From: Megachile rotundata | Taxonomy: Eukaryota > Arthropoda > Insecta > Hymenoptera > Megachilidae | Assembly: GCF_050947335.1 (NCBI RefSeq) | Contig: NC_134997.1 | Coordinates: 1,240,001-1,304,000, forward strand | Direction of reading: 5' to 3' | Length of the DNA stretch: 64,000 nt | The notes under the pieces: model-generated | What the model saw: the letters and a program-made list of their open reading frames with translations, nothing else | Told to the model about the DNA's origin: nothing | Databases searched by the model: none | Shown: in pieces, positions 1 through 14,698 of the stretch | How positions within the stretch are numbered: position 1 is the first letter of the stretch | Layout: each line of letters begins with the position of its first letter | Program-made: the position numbers and the translations under genes

Positions 1-1500
1 ATCCTAATCACACAATCAGGATCACACAATCACGATCACACAATCACGGTCACACAATCACGGTCACACAATCACGATCACACAATCACGATCACACAAT
101 CACGATCACACAATCACCATCACACAATCACGATCACAAAATCACGATCACAATCACGATCACACAATCACGATTACACAATCACGATCACAGAATCCTA
201 ATCACACAATCAGGATCACACAATCACGATCACACAATCACGGTCACACAATCACGGTCACACAATCACGATCACACAATCACGATCACACAATCACGAT
301 CACACAATCACGATCAAACAATCACGATCACACAATCACGATCACACAATCACGATCACACAATCACGATCACACAATCACGATCACACAATCACGATCA
401 AACAATCACGACCACACAATCACGATCACACAATCACGATCACACAATTACGATCACACAATCACGGTCACACAATCACGATCACACAATCACGATCACA
501 CAATCACGCAATCACAATCACAATCACAATCACATAATCACAATCACACAATCACGATCAAACAATCACGATCACACAATCACGATCACACAATCACGAT
601 CACACAATCACGATCAAACAATCACGATCACACAATCACGATCACACAATCACGATCACACAATAACGATCACACAATCACGATCACACAATCACGATCA
701 CACAATCACGATCACACAATCACGATCACACAATCACGATCACACAATCACGATCACACAATCAGGATCACACAATCACGATCACACAATCACGATCACA
801 CAATCACGATCACACAATCAGGATCACACAATCACGATCACACAATCACGATCACACAATCACACAATCACAATCACAATCACAATCACATAATCACGAT
901 CACACAATCACGGTCACACAATCACGATCAAACAATCACGATCACACAATCACGATCACACAATCACGATCACACAATCACGATCAAACAATCACGATCA
1001 CACAATCACGATCACACAATCACGATCACACAATAACGATCACACAATCACGATCACACAATCACGACCACACAGTCACAATCACACAGTCACAATCACA
1101 CAATCACCATCACACATTCACGATCACACAATCACGATCACACAATCACGATCACACAATCACGATCACACAATCACCATCACACAATCACGATCACAAA
1201 ATCACGATCACACAATCACGATCACACAATCACGATCACACAATCACGATCACACAATCACGACCACACAATCACACAGTCACGATCCCACAATCACGAT
1301 CACACAATCACGACCACACAGTCACAATCACACAGTCACAATCACACAATCACCATCACACATTCACGATCACACAATCACGATCACACAATCACGATCA
1401 CACAATCACGATCACACAATCACGATCACACAATCACCATCACACAATCACGATCACAAAATCACGATCACAATCACGATTACACAATCACGATCAAAGA
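1..1500 (+). repeat. D-type block with two hexamer/CATAATC inserts
   Basis: Mostly D units (CACAATCACGATCA), each with a GATC site. CCTAATC markers lie at 3 and 197, each followed by AATCAGG. Two short hexamer inserts ending in CATAATC occur near 510-540 and 866-895, each flanked by the AAACAATC variant, so the stretch between them looks like a local duplication. Stop-forming variants (CAATAACG, CATAATC) are frequent, which is why no long open frame appears here. Confidence 0.85.
1065..1375 (+). repeat. Local tandem duplication, 246-bp offset
   Basis: The variant string CGACCACACAGTCAC, followed by a second CAGTCAC unit, a CACCATC unit and a CATTCAC unit, begins at 1065 and again at 1311. 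The order of four different variants is the same in both copies. Duplication of a block explains this better than independent mutation. Confidence 0.75.
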
Positions 1501-2700
1501 ATCCTAATCACACAATCAGGATCACACAATCACGATCACATAATCGGTCACACAATCACGGTCACACAATCGCGATCACACAATCACGATCACACAATCA
1601 CGATCACACAATCACGATCACATAATCACATAATCACACAATCACAATCACAATCACAATCACATAATCACAATCACACAATCACAATCACACAATCACC
1701 ATCAAACAATCACAATCACACAATCACAGTCACACAATCGCAATCACACAATCGCAATCACACAATCGCAATCACACAATCGCAATCACACAATCGCAAT
1801 CACACAATCGCAATCACACAATCGCAATCACACAATCGCCATCACACAATCGCAATCACACAATCGCAATCACACAATCGCAATCACACAATCGCAATCA
1901 CACAATCGCAATCACACAATCGCAATCACACAATCGCAATCTCACAATCGCAATCACACAATCGCAATCACGATCGCACTATCACGATCGCACAATCACG
2001 ATCACACAATCACGATCACACAATCACAATCACACAATCACATTCACACAATCACAATCACACAACCACAACCACACAATCCCATAGTCACAATCCCACA
2101 ATCACGATCACACAATCACGACCACACAGTCACGATCACACAATCGCAATCACACAATCACAATCACACAACCACAATCACACAATCACAACCACACAAT
2201 CACAATCACACAATCACAATCACACAATCACGATCACACAATCACGATCACACAATCACCATCACACAATCACGATCACAAAATCACGACCACAATCACG
2301 ATCACACAATCACGATCAAAGAATCCTAATCACACAATCAGGATCACACAATCAGGATCACATAATCACGGTCACACAATCACGGTCACACAATCACGAT
2401 CACACAATCACGATCACACAATCACACAATCACAATCACAATCACAATCACACAATCACAATCACACAATCGCAATCACACAATCACACAATCACAGAAA
2501 CACAATCGCAATCACACAATCGCAATCACACAATCGCAATCACACAATCGCAATCACACAATCGCAATCACACAATCGCAATCACACAATCGCAATCACA
2601 CAATCGCAATCACACAATCGCAATCACGATCGCACTATCACGATCGCACAATCACGATCACACAGTCACGATCACACAATCACGATCATACAATCACAAT
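1501..2700 (+). repeat. Mixed block with R run and CACAACC module
   Basis: Starts with the CCTAATC marker (1503) and the rare TAATCGGTC variant (1542). A run of R units (CACAATCGCAATCA) spans about 1730-1965. A module with CATTCAC, ACCACAACCAC and CCCATAGTC follows (the last at 2089-2097), then another CCTAATC (2325) and a second R run to about 2635. The CCCATAGTC module recurs at 2959 and 5891. Confidence 0.8.
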
Positions 2701-4250
2701 CACACAGTCACACAATCACAATCACAATCACAATCACAATCACACAATCACAGTCACGATCACACAATCACACAATCACAATCGCACAATCACAGTAATA
2801 CAATCACAATCTCACAATCGCACAGTCACAATCCCACAATCACGATCACACAATCACGACCACACAGTCACAATCACACAATCGCAATCACAATCCCACA
2901 ATCACAATCACACAATCACATTCACACAATCACAATCACACAACCACAACCACACAATCCCATAGTCACAATCCCGCAATCACGATCACACAATCACGAC
3001 CACACAGTCACGATCACACAATCGCAATCACACAATCACAATCACACAACCACAATCACACAATCACAACCACACAATCACAATCACACAATCACAATCA
3101 CACAATCACGATCACACAATCACGATCACACAATCACCATCACACAATCACGATCACAAAATCACGACCACAATCACGATCACACAATCACGATCAAAGA
3201 ATCCTAATCACACAATCAGGATCACACAATCAGGATCACACAATCAGGATCACATAATCACGGTCACACAATCACGGTCACACAATCACGATCACACAAT
3301 CACGATCACACAATCACACAATCACAATCACAATCACAATCACAATCACACAATCACAATCACACAATCGCAATCACACAATCACACAATCACAGTCACA
3401 CAATCGCAATCACACAATCGCAATCACACAATCGCAATCACACAATCGCAATCACACAATCGCAATCACACAATCGCAATCACACAATCGCAATCACACA
3501 ATCGCAATCACACAATCGCAATCACGATCGCACTATCACGATCACACAATCACGGTCACACAATCACGATCACACAATCACGATCACACAATCACACAAT
3601 CACAATCACAATCACAATCACATAATCACAATCACACAATCACGATCAAACAATCACGATCACACAATCACGATCACACAATCACGATCACACAATCACG
3701 ATCAAACAATCACGATCACACAATCACGATCACACAATCACGATCACACAATCACGATCACACAATCACCATCACACAATCACGATCACAAAATCACGAT
3801 CACAATCACGATTACACAATCACGATCAAAGAATCCTAATCACACAATCAGGATCACACAATCACGATCACATAATCGGTCACACAATCACGGTCACACA
3901 ATCACGATCACACAATCACGATCACACAATCAGGATCACATAATCACATAATCACACAATCACAATCACAATCACAATCACATAATCACAATCACACAAT
4001 CACAATCACACAATCACCATCAAACAATCACAATCACACAATCACAGTCACACAATCGCAATCACACAATCGCAATCACACAATCGCAATCACACAATCG
4101 CAATCACACAATCGCAATCACACAATCGCAATCACACAATCGCAATCACACAAGCGCAATCACACAAACGCAATCACACAATCGCAATCACACAATCGCA
4201 ATCACACAATCGCAATCACACAATCGCAATCACACAATCGCAATCACACA
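2700..4250 (+). repeat. 2.9-kb-spaced duplication, copy A
   Basis: The markers CCCATAG (2959), CCTAATC (3203 and 3835) and TAATCGGT (3873) recur in the same order at 5891, 6135, 6761 and 6799. Offsets are 2932, 2932, 2926 and 2926 bp. The 6-bp change fits one CAATCA unit gained or lost near 3310-3350. R runs lie at about 3400-3530 and 4040-4250. Confidence 0.85.
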
Positions 4251-4310
4251 ATCAAACAATCACACAATCACGATCACACAATCACGATTACACAATCACG
4301 ATCACAGAAT

Positions 4311-5640
4311 CCTAATCACACAATCAGGATCACACAATCACGATCACATAATCACGGTCACACAATCACGGTCACACAATCACGATCACACAATCACGAT
4401 CACACAATCACACAATCACAATCACAATCACAATCACATAATCACAATCACTCAATTGCGATCGCACAATCGCGATCGCACAATCACACAGTCACAATCC
4501 CACAATCACGATCACACAATCACGACCACACAGTCACAATCACACAATCGCAATCACAATCACACAATCACAGTCACACTATCACAATCGCACAACCACA
4601 ACCACACAATCCCACAGTCACAATCCCACAATCACGGTCACACAATCACAGTCACACAATCACAATCACACAGTCACACAATCACAATCACAATCACAAT
4701 CACAATCACAATCACAATCACAGTCACAATCACAATCACAATCACAATCACAAAATCACAGTCACGATCACACAATCACAATCCCACAATCACAATCACA
4801 CAATCACAGTCACACAATCACAATCACACAATCGCACAGTCACAATCCCACAATCACGATCACCCAATCACGATCACCCAATCACGATCACCCAATCACG
4901 ATCACCCAATCACGATCACCCAATCACGATCACCCAATCACGATCACACAATCACGATCACACAATCACGATCACACAATCACGATCACACAATCACACA
5001 GTCACAATCCCACAATCACGATCACACAATCATGACCACACAGTCACAATCACACAATCGCAACCACAATCCCACAATCACAATCACACAATCACATTCA
5101 CACAATCACAATCACACAACCACAACCACACAATCCCACAGTCACAATCCCACAATCACGACCACCCAATCACGATCACCCAATCACGATCACCCAATCA
5201 CGATCACCCAATCACGATCACCCAATCAGGATCACCCAATCACGATCACCAAATCACGATCACCCAATCACGATCACCCAATCACGGTCACCCAATCACG
5301 ATCACACGATCACAATCACACGATCACAATCACACAATCACAATCACACAATCACAATCACACAATCACAATCACACAATCACAATCACACAATCACAAT
5401 CACACAATCACAATCACACAATCACAATCACACAATCACAATCACACAATCACAATCACACAATCACAATCACACAATCAAACAATCGCAATCAAACAAT
5501 CGCAATCACACAATCGCAATCACACAATCGCAATCACACAATCGCAATCACACAATCGCAATCACACAATCGCAATCACACAATCGCAATCTCACAATCG
5601 CAATCACACAATCGCAATCACGATCGCACTATCACGATCG
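4311..5640 (+). repeat. First complete higher-order unit (HOR-type)
   Basis: This unit has the order later reiterated from 9745 to 25.9 kb. CCTAATC (4311) is followed by CACGGTC units, a short hexamer tract with CATAATC, then CTCAATTGCGATCGC (4451). Next come CAGTC/CCCAC units, a hexamer tract (4679-4752), C-type units (CCCAATCACGATCA, from about 4860) and CATGACC (5031). CATTCAC, ACCACAACC, more C-type units, CACACGATC, an N run (about 5330-5480), AAACAATC and an R run (about 5490-5625) close it. It lies about 5.4 kb from the main HOR domain, separated by unrelated blocks, so it is either an outlier or a seed copy. Confidence 0.85.
4679..4752 (+). repeat. (CAATCA)n hexamer tract
   Basis: About seven CAATCA copies, one CAGTCA interruption, then about five more copies, ending at CAAAATC. 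The same interrupted tract recurs once per higher-order unit, for example near 11279, 15068, 18437, 23575, 37951 and 44590. Confidence 0.9.
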
Positions 5641-5699
5641 CACAATCACGATCACACAATCTCGATCACACAATCACGATCACACAATCACAATCACAC

Positions 5700-7080
5700 A
5701 GTCACACAATCACAATCACAATCACAATCACAATCACACAATCACAGTCACGATCACACAATCACACAGTCACAATCCCACAATCACAATCACACAATCA
5801 CAATCACACAATCGCACAGTCACAATCCCACAATCACAATCACACAATCACATTCACACAATCACAATCACACAACCACAACCACACAATCCCATAGTCA
5901 CAATCCCACAATCACGATCACACAATCACGACCACACAGTCACGATCACACAATCGCAATCACACAATCACAATCACACAACCACAATCACACAATCACA
6001 ACCACACAATCACAATCACACAATCACAATCACACAATCACGATCACACAATCACGATCACACAATCACCATCACACAATCACGATCACAAAATCACGAC
6101 CACAATCACGATCACACAATCACGATCAAAGAATCCTAATCACACAATCAGGATCACACAATCAGGATCACACAATCAGGATCACATAATCACGGTCACA
6201 CAATCACGGTCACACAATCACGATCACACAATCACGATCACACAATCACACAATCACAATCACAATCACAATCACACAATCACAATCACACAATCGCAAT
6301 CACACAATCACACAATCACAGTCACACAATCGCAATCACACAATCGCAATCACACAATCGCAATCACACAATCGCAATCACACAATCGCAATCACACAAT
6401 CGCAATCACACAATCGCAATCACACAATCGCAATCACACAATCGCAATCACGATCGCACTATCACGATCACACAATCACGGTCACACAATCACGATCACA
6501 CAATCACGATCACACAATCACACAATCACAATCACAATCACAATCACATAATCACAATCACACAATCACGATCAAACAATCACGATCACACAATCACGAT
6601 CACACAATCACGATCACACAATCACGATCAAACAATCACGATCACACAATCACGATCACACAATCACGATCACACAATCACGATCACACAATCACCATCA
6701 CACAATCACGATCACAAAATCACGATCACAATCACGATTACACAATCACGATCAAAGAATCCTAATCACACAATCAGGATCACACAATCACGATCACATA
6801 ATCGGTCACACAATCACGGTCACACAATCACGATCACACAATCACGATCACACAATCAGGATCACATAATCACATAATCACACAATCACAATCACAATCA
6901 CAATCACATAATCACAATCACACAATCACAATCACACAATCACCATCAAACAATCACAATCACACAATCACAGTCACACAATCGCAATCACACAATCGCA
7001 ATCACACAATCGCAATCACACAATCGCAATCACACAATCGCAATCACACAATCGCAATCACACAATCGCAATCACACAAG
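5700..7080 (+). repeat. 2.9-kb-spaced duplication, copy B
   Basis: Second copy of the 2700-4250 block, recognised by CCCATAG (5891), CCTAATC (6135, 6761) and TAATCGGT (6799) in the same order at almost constant offset. One CAATCA unit is missing compared with copy A. The copy runs into a longer R run. Confidence 0.85.
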
Positions 7081-7395
7081 CGCAATCACACAATCGCAAT
7101 CACACAATCGCAATCACACAATCGCAATCACACAATCGCAATCACACAATCGCAATCACACAATCGCAATCACACAATCGCAATCACACAATCGCAATCA
7201 CACAATCGCAATCACACAATCGCAATCACACAATCGCAATCACACAATCGCAATCACACAATCGCAATCACACAATCGCAATCACACAATCGCAATCACA
7301 CAATCGCAATCACACAATCGCAATCACACAATCGCAATCACACAATCGCAATCACACAATCGCAATCTCACAATCGCAATCACACAATCGCAATC
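6973..7395 (+). repeat. Long R-type run (CACAATCGCAATCA)
   Basis: About 30 nearly uninterrupted R units, with one CAAGCGC variant near 7078 and one CTCACAATC unit near 7368. The matching run in copy A (about 4040-4250) is about half as long, so the block appears to have expanded locally after duplication. Confidence 0.88.
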
Positions 7396-7429
7396 ACACA
7401 ATCAAACAATCACACAATCAAACAATCCC

Positions 7430-8040
7430 ACAATCACGATCGCACAATCACGATCGCACAATTACGATCGCACAATCACGATCGCACAATCACGATCGCA
7501 CAACCACGATCGCACAATCACGATCGCACAATCACGATCGCACAATCACGATCGCACAATCACGATCACACAATCACGATCACACAATCACGAACACACA
7601 ACCACAACCACACAATCACACAGTCACAATCCCACAATCACGATCACACAATCACGACCACACAGTCACAATCACACAATCGCAATCACAATCCCACAAT
7701 CACAATCACACAATCACGATCACACAATCACGATCACACAACCACAACCACACAATCACACAGTCACAATCCCACAATCACGATCGCACAATCACCATCG
7801 CACAATCACGATCGCACAACCACGATCGCACAATCACGATCGCACAATCACGATCGCACAATCACGATCGCACAACCACGATCGCACAATCACGATCGCA
7901 CAATCACGATCGCACAATCACGATCGCACAATCACGATCGCACAATCTCGATCGCACACTCACGATCGCACACTCACGATCGCACAGTCACGATCGCACA
8001 GTCACGATCGCACAATCACGATTGCACAATCACGATCGCA
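7430..8040 (+). repeat. P-type blocks (CACAATCACGATCG)
   Basis: Two P-unit runs, about 7437-7560 and 7781-8040, flank a CACAACC/CAGTC module. Each P unit contains the palindrome CGATCG. The second run has rare unit variants: CTCGATCG, CACACTCACG and CACAGTCACG, near 7945-8010. Confidence 0.85.
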
Positions 8041-8872
8041 CAATCACGATCCCACAATCACGATCACACAATCACCATCACACAATCACGATCACAAAAT
8101 CACGATCACAATCACGATCACACAATCACGATTACACATTCACGATTACACAATCACGATCACAGAATCCTAATCACACAATCAGGATCGCACAATCACG
8201 ATCACATAATCACGGTCACACAATCACGGTCACACAATCACGATCACACAATCACGATCACACAATCACACAATCACAATCACAATCGCAATCACATAAT
8301 CACAATCACACAATCACAATCACACAATCACGATCACACAATCACGATCACACAATCACGATCACACAATCACGAACACAAAATCACGATCACAATCACG
8401 ATCACACAATCACGATTACACATTCACGATTACACAATCACGATCACAGAATCCTAATCACACAATCAGGATCACACAATCAGGATCGCACAATCACGAT
8501 CACATAATCACGGTCACACAATCACGGTCACACAATCACGATCACACAATCACGATCACACCATCACACAATCACAATCACATTCGCAATCACATAATCA
8601 CAATCACACAATCACAATCACACAATCACGATTACACAATCACGATCACAGAATCCTAATCAGACAATCAGGATCGCACAATCACGATCACACAATCACG
8701 GTCACACAATCACGGTCACACAATCACGATCACAATCACAATCACAATCACATAATCACGATCACACAATCACGATCAGACAATCACGATCACACAATCA
8801 CGATCACACAATCACGATCACACAATCACGATCACACAATCACGATCAAACAATCACGATCAAACAATCACG
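8041..8872 (+). repeat. Mixed block with three CCTAATC modules
   Basis: CCTAATC markers at 8169, 8453 and 8655 are each preceded by CGATTACAC and followed by AATCAGG, so a module of about 200-280 bp is repeated three times. CATTCACG variants are shared by the first two copies. D units fill the rest. Confidence 0.8.
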
Positions 8873-9275
8873 ATCGCACAATCACGATCGCACAATCACG
8901 ATCGCACAATCACGATCGCACAATCACGATCGCACAATCACGATCGCACAATCACGATCGCACAATCACGATCGCACAATCACGATCGCACAATCACGAT
9001 CGCACAATCACGATCGCACAATCAAGATCGCACAATCACGATCGCACAATCACGATCGCACAATCACGATCGCACTATCACGATCGCACTATCACGATCG
9101 CACAATCACGATCGTACAATCACGATCGCACAATCACGATCGCACAATCACGATCGCACAATCACGATCGCACAATCACGATCGCACAATCACGATCGCA
9201 CAATCACGATCGCACAATCACGATCGCACAATCACGATCGCACAACCACGATCGCACAATCACGATCGCACAATC
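8873..9275 (+). repeat. Long P-type run, about 28 units
   Basis: Nearly homogeneous CACAATCACGATCG, giving a CGATCG palindrome every 14 bp for about 400 bp. Single-base variants are scattered (CAAGATCG near 9023, CACTATC near 9076, CGTACAATC near 9113). It is the longest P run in the window. Confidence 0.9.
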
Positions 9276-9744
9276 ACGATCACACAATCACGATCACACA
9301 ATCACACAGTCACGATCCCACAATCACGATCACACAATCACGACCACACAGTCACAATCACACAATCACGATCATACAATCACGATCACACAATCACAAT
9401 CACACAATCACGATCACACAACCACAACCACACAATCACACAGTCACAATCCCGCAATCACGATCACACAATCACACAGTCACAATCCCGCAATCACGAT
9501 CACACAATCACGACCACACAGTCACGATCACACAATCGCAATCACACAACCACAATCACACAACCACAATCACACAATCACAACCACACAATCACAATCA
9601 CACAATCACAATCACACAATCACAATCACACAATCACGATCACACAATCACGATCACAAAATCACCATCACACAATCACGATCACAAAATCACGATCACA
9701 ATCACGATCACACAATCACGATTACACAATCACGATCACAGAAT
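9276..9744 (+). repeat. Linker block with CACAACC units
   Basis: D units, CAGTC/CCCAC units and paired CACAACC units, then CACCATC and CGATTACAC leading into the next CCTAATC marker. It resembles the ends of the 5.9-6.1 kb and 2.0-2.3 kb blocks. Confidence 0.75.
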
Positions 9745-10984
9745 CCTAATCACACAATCAGGATCACACAATCACGATCACATAATCACGGTCACACAAT
9801 CACGGTCACACAATCACGATCACACAATCACGATCACACAATCACACAATCACAATCACAATCACAATCACATAATCACAGTCACTCAATTGCGATCGCA
9901 CAATCGCGATCGCACAATCACACAGTCACAATCCCACAATCACGATCACACAATCACGACCACACAGTCACAATCACACAATCGCAATCACAGTCACACA
10001 ATCACAGTCACACTATCACAATCGCACAGTCACACAATCACAATCACAATCACAATCACAATCACAATCACAATCACAGTCACAATCACAATCACAATCA
10101 CAATCACAAAATCACAGTCACGATCACACAATCACAATCCCACAATCACAATCACACAATCACAGTCACACAATCACAATCACACAATCGCACAGTCACA
10201 ATCCCACAATCACGATCACCCAATCACGATCACCCAATCACGATCACCCAATCACGATCACCCAATCACGATCACCCAATCACGATCACACAATCACGAT
10301 CACACAATCACGATCACACAATCACACAGTCACAATCCCACAATCACGATCACACAATCATGACCACACAGTCACAATCACACAATCGCAACCACAATCC
10401 CACAATCACAATCACACAATCACATTCACACAATCACAATCACACAACCACAACCACACAATCCCACAGTCACAATCCCACAATCACTATCACCCAATCA
10501 CGATCACCTAATCACGATCACCCAATCACGATCACCCAATCACGATCACCCAATCAGGATCACCCAATCACGATCACCAAATCACGATCACCCAATCACG
10601 ATCACCCAATCACGGTCACCCAATCACGATCACACGATCACAATCACACGATCACAATCACACGATCACAATCACACAATCACAATCACACAATCACAAT
10701 CACACAATCACAATCACACAATCACAATCACACAATCACAACCACACAATCACAATCACACAATCACAATCACACAATCAAACAATCGCAATCAAACAAT
10801 CGCAATCACACAATCGCAATCACACAATCGCAATCACACAATCGCAATCACACAAACGCAATCACACAATCGCAATCACACAATCGCAATCACACAATCG
10901 CAATCACACAATCGCAATCACACAATCAAACAATCACACAATCACGATCACACAATCACGATTACACAATCACGATCACAGAAT
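9745..10984 (+). repeat. HOR unit 1 (1240 bp)
   Basis: Bounded by CCTAATC at 9745 and 10985. CTCAATTGCG lies at 9885, the hexamer tract near 10025-10108, CATGACC at 10359. An N run at about 10670-10780 precedes R units. It lacks the CACACTATC plus CACAACC segment found before the hexamer tract in most later units. Confidence 0.88.
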
Positions 10985-12744
10985 CCTAATCACACAATCA
11001 GGATCACACAATCACGATCACATAATCACGGTCACACAATCACGGTCACACAATCACGATCACACAATCACGATCACACAATCACACAATCACAATCACA
11101 ATCACAATCACATAATCACAATCACTCAATTGCGATCGCACAATCGCGATCGCACAATCACACAGTCACAATCCCACAATCACGATCACACAATCACGAC
11201 CACACAGTCACAATCACACAATCGCAATCACAATCACACAATCACAGTCACACAATCACAATCACACAGTCACACAATCACAATCACAATCACAATCACA
11301 ATCACAATCACAGTCACAATCACAATCACAATCACAATCACAAAATCACAGTCACGATCACACAATCACAATCCCACAATCACAATCACACAATCACAGT
11401 CACACAATCACAATCACACAATCGCACAGTCACAATCCCACAATCACGATCACCCAATCACGATCACCCAATCACGATCACCCAATCACGATCACCCAAT
11501 CACGATCACCCAATCACGATCACCCAATCACGATCACACAATCACGATCACACAATCACGATCACACAATCACACAGTCACAATCCCACAATCACGATCT
11601 CACAATCATGACCACACAGTCACAATCACACAATCGCAACCACAATCCCACAATCACAATCACACAATCACATTCACACAATCACAATCACACAACCACA
11701 ACCACACAATCCCACAGTCACAATCCCACAATCACGATCACCCAATCACGATCACCCAATCACGATCACCCAATCACGATCACCAAATCACGATCACCCA
11801 ATCACGATCACCCAATCACGGTCACCCAATCACGATCACACGATCACAATCACACGATCACAACCACACAATCACAATCACACAATCACAATCACACAAT
11901 CACAATCACACAATCACAATCACACAATCACAATCACACAATCACAATCACACAATCACAATCACACAATCACAATCACACAATCACAATCACACAATCA
12001 CAATCACACAATCACAATCACACAATCACAATCACACAATCACAATCACACAATCACAATCACACAATCACAATCACACAATCACAATCACACAATCACA
12101 ATCACACAATCACAATCACACAATCACAATCACACAATCAAACAATCGCAATCAAACAATCGCAATCACACAATCGCAATCACACAATCGCAATCACACA
12201 ATCGCAATCACACAAACGCAATCACACAATCGCAATCACACAATCAAACAATCACACAATCACGATCGCACAATCACGATCGCACAATCACGATCGCACA
12301 ATCACGATCGCACAATCACGATCGCACAATCGCGATCGCACAATCGCGATCGCACAATCGCGATCGCACAATCACGATCGCACAATCACGATCGCACAAT
12401 CACGATCGCACAATCACGATCCCACAATCACGATCACACAATCACGATCACACAATCACACAGTCACAATCCCACAATCACGATCACACAATCATGACCA
12501 CACAGTCACAATCACACAATCGCAACCACAATCCCACAATCACAATCACACAATCACATTCACACAATCACAATCACACAACCACAACCACACAATCCCA
12601 CAGTCACAATCCCACAATCACGATCACCCAATCACGATCACCCAATCACGATCACCCAATCACGATCACCCAATCACTATCACCCAATCACGATCACCAA
12701 ATCACGATCACCCAATCACGATTGCACAATCACGATCACAGAAT
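10985..12744 (+). repeat. HOR unit 2 (1760 bp) with long N run and GCGATCGC block
   Basis: CTCAATTGCG lies at 11125 and CATGACC at 11607. The N run is extended to about 19 units (about 11867-12135). After the R units a P/RG block (12255-12430) contains three GCGATCGC palindromes at 12332, 12346 and 12360. A second partial module starts at CATGACC 12493. Similar P endings occur only near 20770-20890 and 25750-25870. Confidence 0.88.
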
Positions 12745-14312
12745 CCTAATCACACAATCAGGATCGCACAATCACGATCACACAATCACGGTCACACAAT
12801 CACGGTCACACAATCACGATCACACAATCACGGTCACACAATCACGATCACAAAATCACCATCACACAATCACGATCACAAAATCGCGATCACAATCACG
12901 ATCACACAATCACGATTACACAATCACGATCACAGAATCCTAATCACACAATCAGGATCACACAATCACGATCACATAATCACGGTCACACAATCACGGT
13001 CACACAATCACGATCACACAATCACGATCACACAATCACACAATCACAATCACAATCACAATCACATAATCACAATCACTCAATTGCGATCGCACAATCG
13101 CGATCGCACAATCACACAGTCACAATCCCACAATCACGATCACACAATCACGACCACACAGTCACAATCACACAATCGCAATCACAATCACACAATCACA
13201 GTCACACTATCACAATCGCACAACCACAACCACACAATCCCACAGTCACAATCCCACAATCACGGTCACACAATCACAGTCACACAATCACAATCACACA
13301 GTCACACAATCACAATCACAATCACAATCACCATCACAATCACAATCACAGTCACAATCACAATCACAATCACAATCACAAAATCACAGTCACGATCACA
13401 TAATCACAATCCCACAATCACAATCACACAATCACAGTCACACAATCACAATCACACAATCGCACAGTCACAATCCCACAATCACGATCACCCAATCACG
13501 ATCATCCAATCACGATCACCCAATCACGATCACCCAATCACGATCACCCAATCACGATCACCCAATCACGATCACACAATCACGATCACACAATCACGAT
13601 CACACAATCACGATCACACAATCACACAGTCACAATCCCACAATCACGATCACACAATCATGACCACACAGTCACAATCACACAATCGCAACCACAATCC
13701 CACAATCACAATCACACAATCACATTCACACAATCACAATCACACAACCACAACCACACAATCCCACAGTCACAATCCCACAATCACGACCACCCAATCA
13801 CGATCACCCAATCACGATCACCCAATCACGATCACCCAATCACGATCACCCAATCAGGATCACCCAATCACGATCACCAAATCACGATCACCCAATCACG
13901 ATCACCCAATCACGGTCACCCAATCACGATCACACGATCACAATCACACGATCACAATCACACAATCACAATCACACAATCACAATCACACAATCACAAT
14001 CACACAATCACAATCACACAATCACAATCACACAATCACAATCACACAATCACAATCACACAATCACAATCACACAATCACAATCACACAATCACAATCA
14101 CACAATCAAACAATCGCAATCAAACAATCGCAATCACACAATCGCAATCACACAATCGCAATCACACAATCGCAATCACACAAACGCAATCACACAATCG
14201 CAATCACACAATCGCAATCACACAATCGCAATCACACAATCGCAATCACACAATCAAACAATCACACAATCACGATCACACAATCACGATTACACAATCA
14301 CGATCACAGAAT
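12745..14312 (+). repeat. Short unit (194 bp) plus HOR unit 3 (1374 bp)
   Basis: CCTAATC at 12745 and 12939 define a 194-bp truncated unit that lacks the central part. The full unit then runs from 12939 to 14312, with CTCAATTGCG at 13079, a hexamer tract near 13311-13384 carrying a private CACCATC change, and CATGACC at 13659. The N and R runs lie at about 13960-14100 and 14110-14250. Confidence 0.87.
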
Positions 14313-14698
14313 CCTAATCACACAATCAGGATCACACAATCACGATCACACAATCACGATCACACAATCACGATCACACAATCACACAGTCACAATCCCA
14401 CAATCACGATCACACAATCATGACCACACAGTCGCAATCACACAATCGCAACCACAATCCCACAATCACAATCACACAATCACATTCACACAATCACAAT
14501 CACACAACCACAACCACACAATCCCACAGTCACAATTCCACAATCACGATCACCCAATCACGATCACCCAATCACGATCACCCAATCACGATCACCCAAT
14601 CAGGATCACCCAATCACGATCACCAAATCACGATCACCCAATCACGATCACCCAATCACGGTCACCCAATCACGATTACACAATCACGATCACAGAAT
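14313..14698 (+). repeat. Truncated HOR unit (386 bp)
   Basis: From CCTAATC (14313) through CATGACC (14419), CACAACC and C-type units, then directly to CGATTACAC and the next CCTAATC (14699). The N and R runs are missing, so this is an internally deleted unit. Confidence 0.85.

Noticed and set aside
4457..12367. GCGATCGC octamers as the cyanobacterial HIP1 element
   Set aside because: HIP1 is dispersed through cyanobacterial genomes in unique sequence. Here the octamer arises from the GGG state of the monomer inside a satellite, with no bacterial genes.
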